Part shown: positions 34,874 through 40,206 of the stretch, piece after piece | How positions within the stretch are numbered: position 1 is the stretch's first letter | Layout of the letters: each line of letters starts with the position of its first letter | NCBI GenBank assembly: GCA_020052375.1 | Contig: JAGVPG010000026.1 | Span: 1 to 40,206 of the forward strand | Source of the DNA: Actinomycetota bacterium | GTDB taxonomy: Bacteria; Actinomycetota; JAHEXW01; JAGVPG01 | Length of the DNA: 40,206 nucleotides | Direction: 5' to 3' | Program-made: the position numbers and the translations under genes | The notes under the pieces: model-generated | What the model saw: the letters and a program-made list of their open reading frames with translations, nothing else | Database searches by the model: none | Told to the model about the DNA's origin: nothing

Positions 34874-35542
34874 TTGGAGGAAGCCAATCCTACCAGGACT
34901 GAACTGCTGGCTAAAAAGGCGCAGATCGAACTGGCTCAACAAGGTCGCGATCTGCTGAAAGAAAAAAGAGATGCCCTGATCGTAGAGTTCATGGCGGTCA
35001 TGGACCGGGTCGTCCGGTCGAGCCAGAAACTCGAACAGATCTCGAATGAAGCCCAGTACGCGCTGACAGTCGCCAAAGCGGTAGATGGTTCTGTCGCAGT
35101 CAGGTCGGCTTCGTTCGCGACGGGCGGGGAAGTGAGAGTCGACGTCCGCGGTTCGTACATCATGGGCGTTCCGGTCCCGGAGATCACCAAGAAGAGCGTA
35201 AAGAGGACCCTGGTGACAAGGGGCTATAGCTTGACCGGGATGAGCAGCCGGATCGATGAGACAGCCGAGTGTTTCGAAGAAGAACTCGATATAATCCTGG
35301 ACATCGCGGCGATCGAGACTAGACTACGCCGCTTAGGCGAGGAGATCGCCAAGACGAGAAGGCGCGTAAATGCGCTGGATAACATCATGCTTCCGACACT
35401 GAAGGAACAAGTCCGTTACATACAGATGATCCTTGAGGAAAGAGCCAGAGAAGATCTCTTCAGACTCAAGAAAGTCAAAAAAGCGATCGAGAAGAGGAAA
35501 AGAGCTCAAGAAGCTGCTAAAAAGTCGACAGTACCTTGTTGA
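34874..35542 (+). CDS. ntpD: V-type ATP synthase subunit D
   Basis: A 222-residue central-shaft coiled coil: PTRTELLAKKAQIELAQQGR DLLKEKRDAL at the N-terminus, GVPVPEITKK in the middle and ETRLRRLGEEIAKTRRRVNA LDNIMLP at the C-terminal helix, the classic subunit D ends. TTG start at 34874 with AAGGGAG upstream. The last 26 nt overlap the end of a convergent minus-strand gene. Confidence 0.96.
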   Translation: MEEANPTRTELLAKKAQIELAQQGRDLLKEKRDALIVEFMAVMDRVVRSSQKLEQISNEAQYALTVAKAVDGSVAVRSASFATGGEVRVDVRGSYIMGVPVPEITKKSVKRTLVTRGYSLTGMSSRIDETAECFEEELDIILDIAAIETRLRRLGEEIAKTRRRVNALDNIMLPTLKEQVRYIQMILEERAREDLFRLKKVKKAIEKRKRAQEAAKKSTVPC

Positions 35543-35849
35543 TCTCGTTGAATCCCTGATGTCCCGGTTTCTCGTTGTTGACGATCTGATCGCCGATCCT
35601 AATAACCTTCAATACGACGGCTAGTTTGATCGAGCTGAAAGAGATCTCATCCCAGTCCGTACGTCTGTGTGTAGCCCATGTCTCGCCGAGAACCCATCTT
35701 AAGACCTCGATCTCGTGTAGAGACAACTCCTTCCACGAATCGGATAACCTCTGACGGATCTTCTCTATTGCGCGCTCTACCGCTTTTTCCTGCTGGATGT
35801 GATAAGCGCGTATTCCGATCTCTTCGTCCGGCATGTCGACCCTGGACAT
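35517..35849 (-). CDS. Hypothetical protein, only minus-strand gene
   Basis: A 110-residue, probably cytoplasmic protein that I do not recognise: MSRVDMPDEEIGIRAYHIQQ start, a charged helical region (VERAIEKIRQRLSDSWKELS), LHEIEVLRWVLGETWATHRR and FSSIKLAVVLKVIRIGDQIV. The ATG at 35849 is preferred over a GTG 30 nt upstream because a GAGGGGGG ribosome-binding sequence lies about 6 nt before it. A well-formed promoter lies upstream on the same strand. Its 3' end overlaps ntpD convergently by 26 nt. Amino-acid composition looks like a real protein rather than an antisense shadow. Confidence 0.75.
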   Translation of the reverse strand: MSRVDMPDEEIGIRAYHIQQEKAVERAIEKIRQRLSDSWKELSLHEIEVLRWVLGETWATHRRTDWDEISFSSIKLAVVLKVIRIGDQIVNNEKPGHQGFNEINKVLSTF

Positions 35850-35891
35850 TCTTGACCCCCCTCTCGTGACAAAAAGCACGTTCTTTCCTTA

Positions 35892-35920
35892 ATTCTATGA
35901 TTAATGAGGCAAAATGTAAA
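35892..35920 (-). promoter_or_regulatory. Promoter of the minus-strand hypothetical gene
   Basis: Reading the minus strand: TTTACA (35920-35915), a 17-nt spacer and TAGAAT (35897-35892), about 43 nt before the ATG at 35849. Spacing and both hexamers fit a housekeeping sigma-70-type promoter. Confidence 0.55.
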
Positions 35921-35924
35921 CGTG

Positions 35925-35933
35925 TGATACAAT
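35925..35933 (+). promoter_or_regulatory. Candidate extended -10 promoter toward the fmdB-like gene
   Basis: TGATACAAT forms a TGN-extended -10 (TACAAT 35928-35933) with no good -35 box, about 80 nt before the fmdB-like ATG. It is divergent from, and within 5 nt of, the minus-strand promoter, so one regulator could affect both. Confidence 0.4.
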
Positions 35934-35966
35934 AAAAATTGTGAGCATTGAATAGGAACGGATAAA

Positions 35967-35992
35967 TGTAGCCGCCGACCTTTAGGTCGGCT
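35967..35992 (+). repeat. Hairpin repeat, ATGTAGC + GCCGACC/GGTCGGC, copy 2
   Basis: After a leading ATGTAGC, an 8-bp stem GCCGACCT (35974-35981) and AGGTCGGC (35984-35991) closes on a TT loop. Second copy of the element at 8394-8419, 27.6 kb away, same orientation, with a two-base shorter stem. It lies in the 5' leader of the fmdB-like gene. Confidence 0.75.
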
Positions 35993-36012
35993 CCCTAAAA
36001 CGGTGAACGTTG

Positions 36013-36237
36013 ATGCCTGTCTATGAGTATGAGTGCAAGAAATGTCTACATAAGTTCGAGTATCTGGTGAGGTCGTCATCGGATAAGCCTGTATGCCCGA
36101 AATGTAAGAGCAAAAGCCTGGACAAGATGTTCTCCGTCTTCGGGGCCAAGACTAAAAGTTCGGATGGCTCCACATCGTCGGTCGGCGGTTCCGGTTGCAC
36201 CTCCTGCGCCGGCGGCTCCTGCAACACCTGCCATTAA
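36013..36237 (+). CDS. FmdB-type zinc-ribbon protein
   Basis: A 74-residue FmdB/YhfA-like small protein. MPVYEYECKKCLHKFEYLVR and DKPVCPKCKSKSLDKMFSVF give the two CXXC pairs of the zinc ribbon; a Gly/Ser-rich C-terminus ends CTSCAGGSCNTCH. The role of this common family is unproven, with a regulatory role suggested. ATG at 36013 is chosen as MPVYEY is the usual start; a TTG precedes it by three bases. Confidence 0.93.
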   Translation: MPVYEYECKKCLHKFEYLVRSSSDKPVCPKCKSKSLDKMFSVFGAKTKSSDGSTSSVGGSGCTSCAGGSCNTCH

Positions 36238-36243
36238 CCCTTA

Positions 36244-36273
36244 TTGCCAGTATCACCTCATTTAGTATAGAAT
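36244..36273 (+). promoter_or_regulatory. Candidate promoter upstream of the multihaem cytochrome gene
   Basis: TTGCCA (36244-36249) followed by TATAGA (16-nt spacing) or TAGAAT (18-nt spacing, 36268-36273) in the 176-nt gap after the fmdB-like gene. It would give a leader of about 130 nt that contains the two repeats below. Confidence 0.4.
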
Positions 36274-36310
36274 TTGAGTGATTTAGTGTGAGAAATAAGT
36301 TACGAGTCAG

Positions 36311-36400
36311 TACCCCCACCTAAATCCTCCCCCTTAATGGGGGAGGAATCAAAGGAGGGGGTGGTTAAAGGGGCTACGAGCCACTGGCTACAAGCTATTT
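36311..36400 (+). repeat. CCTCCCCC hairpin element and GCTA heptamer array before the cytochrome gene
   Basis: A 9-bp stem TCCTCCCCC (36325-36333) and GGGGGAGGA (36339-36347) with loop TTAAT is flanked by CCCCCACC (36313-36320) and GGAGGGGGTGG (36354-36364). It is followed by four 7-nt units beginning GCTA or GCCA (36373-36400). No T-run follows the hairpin, so it does not look like a terminator. Confidence 0.75.
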
Positions 36401-36413
36401 TTAAGGGGTGAAG

Positions 36414-37052
36414 ATGGCGAAGAAGAAAGAGCCGGAAGAGCCTAAGAAAGAGAAGAAGACCAAGAAAGCAAAAGAAGAGAAGCCGAAGAAGAAAAGGCAT
36501 CTGTGGCGGTGGGTCCTTGGTTTTATCATCCTCTTCATAATCGCTTTCATCCCGTATTATTACACCGCGTACCCTGCGTCTTGTACCAAATGCCACTCGA
36601 TGGACGATTACTATACAAGCTGGAAGAAGTCTCTTCATGGCGAGGACGAGATAGTCTGCAGCGAATGCCATGTCAGACCGGGATATTTTGCTTTTTTCAC
36701 ATATCGCATCGGATTCTACCGCGAGATCTTCGCTTCGGCGCTTGACTTGAAATTGTCTCCTTGGGGGGCGACAGCGCCCGGGGAGTCTTCATGTACGCGC
36801 GACGGCTGCCATTCGTTCAACCGGCTGACTTCACGGACAGGCGAGCTTAAGATCGATCACAAGAAACACAGCAAACGCGTCAAATGCCGGACGTGCCACG
36901 CGGGGATCGTACATCCCAACGTCAGAGGGATAGGCCTGAATACACCACCCAGGAAACAGTGTTTCGTGTGTCATCAAAAAGAGATCAAGAAGTGCGACTT
37001 CTGCCATATGACGAAATATAAGCCGGGGACAAAACCGAAGACTCCTCATTAA
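36414..37052 (+). CDS. Membrane-anchored multihaem cytochrome c, NapC/NirT-like
   Basis: A 212-residue protein: Lys/Glu-rich cytoplasmic N-terminus (1-30), one transmembrane helix (about 31-50), then an extracytoplasmic domain with haem c sites CTKCH (57-61), CSECH (82-86), an unusual CX4CH (127-133, CTRDGCH), CRTCH (158-162), CFVCH (183-187) and CDFCH (194-198): five standard sites plus one expanded, so up to six haems. The anchor and first two haems (CTKCHSMDDYYTSW, SLHGEDEIVCSECH) recall NapC/NirT quinol dehydrogenases, suggesting electron transfer from menaquinol. No terminal reductase is nearby. ATG 36414 is chosen over GTG 36408 by AAGGGG spacing. Confidence 0.88.
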   Translation: MAKKKEPEEPKKEKKTKKAKEEKPKKKRHLWRWVLGFIILFIIAFIPYYYTAYPASCTKCHSMDDYYTSWKKSLHGEDEIVCSECHVRPGYFAFFTYRIGFYREIFASALDLKLSPWGATAPGESSCTRDGCHSFNRLTSRTGELKIDHKKHSKRVKCRTCHAGIVHPNVRGIGLNTPPRKQCFVCHQKEIKKCDFCHMTKYKPGTKPKTPH

Positions 37053-37061
37053 TAAGACAAG

Positions 37062-37664
37062 ATGTCTGAAGCATTAAAAGAACTGTACGCACAGCATTCT
37101 GACTGCACGGGTTGCTCTTTGTCCAAGAGCGCGAATAACGTCGTCTTCGGATTCGGCAACGAGTCGTCGGACGTAGTGTTCGTCGGGGAGGCTCCCGGTT
37201 ATCACGAAGACAAGGAAGGCAAGCCGTTCGTCGGCGCTGCGGGGCAGCTTCTTACAAACCTGCTGGCATCCATCGGCATGAAGAGGGAAGACATATATAT
37301 AACCAATGTCTTGAAATGCCGGCCGCCGGGCAACCGCGATCCCCTGCCTGAAGAGATAGAAGCCTGCAAACCGCTGCTTATGAAACAGATCGATATAATC
37401 GCGCCGAAGGTGGTCGTCACTTTGGGCAGTTTTGCCGCCAGGGTGATCCTCGGGAAGGTTATGCCGATGTCCAAGATCCACGGACAACCTGTCAAGACAG
37501 ACGGGTATCTTGTTTTTCCGACATACCACCCTGCGGCGGCGCTTTATGCGCGCACTACGATGACTTCACTCGAAGACGACTTTAAAGCCCTTAAAGAGCT
37601 TCTGGATAGCGGTGTGCCTCATGTCCGTGAGGAAGCCAAGACAGAACAGCTCGGCTTGTTTTAG
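37062..37664 (+). CDS. Uracil-DNA glycosylase, family 4 (iron-sulfur)
   Basis: A 200-residue family-4 UDG removing uracil from DNA. Fe-S cysteines C15 and C18 (CTGC), C86 (VLKCRPPGNRDP) and C102 (IEACKPLL). Active-site motif GEAPGYHEDKEGKPFVGAAG and C-terminal TYHPAA. It ends EQLGLF, matching the QL[S/D]LF beta-clamp-binding consensus. Nine nt downstream of the cytochrome gene. Confidence 0.97.
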   Translation: MSEALKELYAQHSDCTGCSLSKSANNVVFGFGNESSDVVFVGEAPGYHEDKEGKPFVGAAGQLLTNLLASIGMKREDIYITNVLKCRPPGNRDPLPEEIEACKPLLMKQIDIIAPKVVVTLGSFAARVILGKVMPMSKIHGQPVKTDGYLVFPTYHPAAALYARTTMTSLEDDFKALKELLDSGVPHVREEAKTEQLGLF

Positions 37665-37679
37665 AAATCAAACAAAGTG

Positions 37680-38159
37680 ATGATCAACCGCACGTTAGAA
37701 TCTGGATCTCCAGCAGAGACTATGAAGTTCGCCGCTGAACTAGCCAAGATGGTGAAACAAGGGGACGTCCTAGCGCTCACAGGCGAACTAGGCGCCGGTA
37801 AGACCTGTTTTGTCAAAGGCCTGGCTAACGAGCTGGGTGTAAAAGAGACGGTCACCAGCCCTACATTCGCTCTTCTCAAGACTTATCATGGCCTTATGGA
37901 TCTTTATCATTTGGACCTTTACCGTCTCGACAGGATAGAGGACTTGTTGGATATCGGAATCGAAGATTATCTGCCGGGAGACGGGATAACCGTGATCGAG
38001 TGGGGAGACAAAGCGGGAGACCTGCTACCTGAAGATACGCTGTTCATAGAATTTAGACAAGGTAGCACGGACGACCAACGATCGATCACGGTCAAAGCGC
38101 GAGGACGCGAATGGACGGAGAGGATGGGGCGTTTTAACTATGATGGTCCTAGGGTTTGA
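37680..38159 (+). CDS. tsaE: tRNA t6A biosynthesis ATPase TsaE
   Basis: A 159-residue TsaE: P-loop GELGAGKTCFVKGLANELG (about residues 35-53), VTSPTFALLKTYHG and LYHLDLYRLDRIEDLLDIGI, VIEWGDKAGDLLPED. It works with TsaB and TsaD to attach threonylcarbamoyl to A37 of ANN-reading tRNAs. ATG 37680 or GTG 37677 are both possible, without a clear Shine-Dalgarno. Overlaps tsaB by 20 nt. Confidence 0.97.
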   Translation: MINRTLESGSPAETMKFAAELAKMVKQGDVLALTGELGAGKTCFVKGLANELGVKETVTSPTFALLKTYHGLMDLYHLDLYRLDRIEDLLDIGIEDYLPGDGITVIEWGDKAGDLLPEDTLFIEFRQGSTDDQRSITVKARGREWTERMGRFNYDGPRV

Positions 38160-38841
38160 CACGGCGACGCCGGTCACGACGATCGGCATCTCATCGGACA
38201 AAGAGCTGGTCGACGCCACGTCGTTCTTAAGCGATAAAACGCAGACCGAGCAGCTTATGCCTGCTTTAGATGCCATGCTGAAAAAAGCAGGGCTCACTAT
38301 ACATGACATCGAAGGATTAGCCGTCGGCCTGGGCCCCGGGCTTTTTACGTCTTCGAGGATCGGTGTCATGACGGCGAAAAGTCTGGCTTATGCTTTAGAA
38401 GTCCCGATCGTTGGCATATCATCACTGGATACAATAGCTCGTGGGGCTGCTGATCTTTCGGAGCGCGTGGTCAGTGTCATCGACGCCAGGCGGCGGGAGG
38501 TGTTTGTCGCCACATATGACACAGCGGGCGGCAAGCTTGACAGGACAATGCAGCCGGCTGTGATGTCGCCTCAAGATCTGAACAATGTCCTACAAGAACT
38601 TAAAAAGCCGGTCATCCTGGCAGGCAACGGAGCCGTCGTCTATCGCGAAAAGCTCGAGGATATCCTGCCCGAAGGATGTAGCATAGCACCTGACAAGCAA
38701 GCATTTCCGGATGCAGCGCATCTACTAGGGTTGGCGGCCGACAGGTTCGAGGCCGGCGAGACTGACGACTTAAACCGTTTCGTCCCGATATATATAAGGC
38801 ACGCGGATGCCAAGGTCTTTAAGACTAAGCGTGATCGATGA
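38140..38841 (+). CDS. tsaB: tRNA t6A biosynthesis protein TsaB
   Basis: A 233-residue ASKHA-fold protein, inactive paralogue and dimer partner of TsaD. LGFDTATPVTTIGISS start, QTEQLMPALDAMLKKAGLTI, VGLGPGLFTSSRIGVMTAKS, VVSVIDARRREVFVATYD. Variation from the common GPGSFTGLR to GPGLFTSSR is noted. The start overlaps tsaE; an ATG three bases on is an alternative. The 3' end overlaps rimI (ATGA). Confidence 0.97.
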   Translation: MMVLGFDTATPVTTIGISSDKELVDATSFLSDKTQTEQLMPALDAMLKKAGLTIHDIEGLAVGLGPGLFTSSRIGVMTAKSLAYALEVPIVGISSLDTIARGAADLSERVVSVIDARRREVFVATYDTAGGKLDRTMQPAVMSPQDLNNVLQELKKPVILAGNGAVVYREKLEDILPEGCSIAPDKQAFPDAAHLLGLAADRFEAGETDDLNRFVPIYIRHADAKVFKTKRDR

Positions 38842-39344
38842 AGATAGATATACGGATCAGCATCATGAGGATCGAGGACCTGGATGAGGTCTATGAGATC
38901 GAGCAAAAGATATACCCGCAACCCTGGAGCTTAAACATCTTCCGGAGCGAGCTCGAGAGGCCCGACAAGCGAGTCTATCTGGTAGCCAGGTCGGAAGGGA
39001 CGATCGTAGCGTATGCCGGTCTGATGATCGTCGACGGCGAAGGACATATAACGAATCTTGCCATAGACATCCCGTTCAGGAAGAAGTCGATCGGAACGAT
39101 GATGACGCTCCGGCTGATCGAGATGGCGAGGCTGAAGAAAGTCCACTGGTTGACGCTCGAGGTGCGGGAATCCAATAAAGCGGCCCAGAATCTATATAAG
39201 AAGTTCGGATTCAGGTCGATCGGGACTAGAAAAGGGTACTATTCCGATGGAGAAAACGCGCTCATCATGTGGACTAACGATATAGCATCGAAAGAGTATG
39301 GAGAGTTGTTGGAGAAAGTGAAAGAAGAGCTGGTGGGGAAGTGA
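38838..39344 (+). CDS. rimI: Ribosomal-protein-alanine N-acetyltransferase-like (GNAT)
   Basis: A 168-residue GNAT acetyltransferase: MRIEDLDEVYEIEQKIYPQP WSLNIFRSEL, NLAIDIPFRKKSIGTMMTL (acetyl-CoA loop), LEVRESNKAAQNLYKKFGF, RKGYYSDGENALIM. RimI homologues acetylate the N-terminus of S18; substrate here is inferred from family and from the conserved tsaE-tsaB-rimI-tsaD order. Its stop codon lies in the first copy of a GTGAACA repeat. Confidence 0.95.
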   Translation: MKIDIRISIMRIEDLDEVYEIEQKIYPQPWSLNIFRSELERPDKRVYLVARSEGTIVAYAGLMIVDGEGHITNLAIDIPFRKKSIGTMMTLRLIEMARLKKVHWLTLEVRESNKAAQNLYKKFGFRSIGTRKGYYSDGENALIMWTNDIASKEYGELLEKVKEELVGK

Positions 39345-39368
39345 ACAGTGAACAGTGAACAGTGAACA
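39341..39368 (+). repeat. Perfect heptamer array GTGAACA x4 before tsaD
   Basis: Four identical GTGAACA units. The first includes the rimI TGA stop (39342-39344), the last ends 19 nt before the tsaD GTG. The array is more than half of the rimI-tsaD gap. Confidence 0.92.
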
Positions 39369-39387
39369 AAAACCGGGGAATAAAACG

Positions 39388-40206
39388 GTGAAGATATTGG
39401 GGATCGAGACGAGTTGTGATGAGACGGCGGCGGCTGTCGTTGAGGATGGGACGAAGATCCTTTCAAACGTCATTGCTTCACAGACGGAGTTCCATGAGAA
39501 GTATGGCGGCGTCGTTCCGGAGATCGCCTCCCGCAAACATCTCGAGCTTCTTGATTCTGTAATAGACGAGGCGCTTAATAAAGCGGATACACGCCTTGAA
39601 GATTTGTCGGCGGTCGCAGTGACAATAGGTCCCGGCCTGGTCGGAGCGCTGCTGATCGGGCTTGCTTCTACCAAGGCGTTGAGTTACGTCCTGGAAATAC
39701 CACTTATAGGCATCAACCATCTTGAGGCTCATCTTAATGCGGGTTTCTTAGAACATCCGCAAGTCAGACCGCCACTCGTTTCTCTGATAGTCTCCGGAGG
39801 TCATACAATACTTGCCTTCATGGACAAAGATATGAAAACAGAGGTCCTCGGCTCTACACTGGACGACGCGGCGGGTGAGGCGTTCGATAAGATCGCTCGC
39901 TATCTGGAACTAGGATATCCGGGTGGGCCGGTGATCGACACACTAGCGAAGGAAGGCGACGAAAACGCGATCGCGTTCCCGCGGGCGATGATGGATAAAA
40001 AGACCTATGATTTCTCGCTATCCGGTCTTAAGACAGCCGTCATCAACTATATGAAGGACGCAAGAAAGAAAGGCCGGGAGCCGGATGTCAAAGATGTGGC
40101 GGCCGCTTTCCAGGCGGCGATAGTCGATGTCCAGGTGGCGAAGACTGTCAAGGCGGCGCGCGAAAAGGGCGTCAAGACCATATTGTTGGCCGGAGGAGTC
40201 GCCGCC
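39388..40206 (+). CDS. tsaD: tRNA N6-adenosine threonylcarbamoyltransferase TsaD (3' end outside window)
   Basis: The first 273 codons of TsaD, open to the window end. MKILGIETSCDETAAAVVED start, VPEIASRKHLELL, GPGLVGALLIGLASTKAL, metal-binding H111 and H115 in NHLEAHLNAG, SGGHT phosphate loop, STLDDAAGEAFDKIAR, SGLKTAV, ending LAGGVAA. It transfers the threonylcarbamoyl group to A37 of tRNA. GTG start: family N-terminus begins there and GGGGAATAAAACG lies upstream. Confidence 0.98.
   Translation, partial: MKILGIETSCDETAAAVVEDGTKILSNVIASQTEFHEKYGGVVPEIASRKHLELLDSVIDEALNKADTRLEDLSAVAVTIGPGLVGALLIGLASTKALSYVLEIPLIGINHLEAHLNAGFLEHPQVRPPLVSLIVSGGHTILAFMDKDMKTEVLGSTLDDAAGEAFDKIARYLELGYPGGPVIDTLAKEGDENAIAFPRAMMDKKTYDFSLSGLKTAVINYMKDARKKGREPDVKDVAAAFQAAIVDVQVAKTVKAAREKGVKTILLAGGVAA

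Noticed and set aside
36325-36347. Intrinsic terminator after the fmdB-like gene
   Set aside because: Strong hairpin but no following T-run, and it looks like a dispersed element.

Overview
The window is one long, almost entirely co-directional stretch of a bacterial chromosome. It starts in the last codons of tuf, runs through the complete S10-spc-alpha ribosomal protein cluster and ends inside tsaD. The gene order (tuf, rpsJ to rplO, secY, adk, map, infA, rpmJ, rpsM, rpsK, rpsD, rpoA, rplQ, truA, rplM, rpsI), the zinc-binding forms of S14, S4, L36 and adenylate kinase, the heavy use of TTG and GTG starts and a Thermus-like V-type ATPase operon suggest a Gram-positive-type, probably anaerobic lineage. 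A deep-branching Actinobacteriota (Coriobacteriia-related, Aquicultor- or Geothermincola-like) is my best guess. This is an inference from gene content and order, not a proven placement.

Layout: (1) 1-17374, translation core. Genes are packed with TAATG, ATGA, GTGA and TGATG overlaps. Ribosomal proteins L22, S3 and L30 carry long Lys/Glu-rich C-terminal tails. (2) 17391-26775, cell envelope and metabolism: an ornithine/alanine-racemase-like PLP protein without a clear start codon, glmM and glmS (UDP-GlcNAc precursor supply), the bifunctional NAD(P)HX repair enzyme nnr, a CBS-pair protein, alanine racemase alr, two tandem paralogous BsuPI-like lipoproteins and a shortened tRNA-nucleotidyltransferase-like protein. 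(3) 26776-35542, an AT-rich promoter region followed by a nine-gene V-type ATPase operon in the order G/H, I, K, E, C, F, A, B, D. (4) 35517-35849, a lone minus-strand hypothetical gene converging on atpD and divergent from an FmdB-type zinc-ribbon gene. (5) 36013-40206, FmdB-like protein, a membrane-anchored multihaem cytochrome c with five CXXCH sites and one CX4CH site, family-4 uracil-DNA glycosylase with a clamp-binding tail, then tsaE, tsaB, rimI and tsaD, the tRNA t6A module.

The most unusual signal is not a gene. At least ten short intergenic junctions, plus one place inside rpsC, carry tandem arrays with a strict 7-nt period. Most have about four units (28 nt). The unit sequence differs from site to site, and most arrays lie immediately 5' of a start codon, in two cases touching or containing it. 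They resemble in period the heptameric STRR repeats known from cyanobacteria. A separate 9-nt in-frame repeat (GAAGTCAAG-like, coding Glu-Val-Lys) recurs in the tails of L22, S3 and L30. Several other interspersed hairpin repeats occur in the gaps. No CRISPR array, tRNA, rRNA, prophage or insertion sequence is visible.
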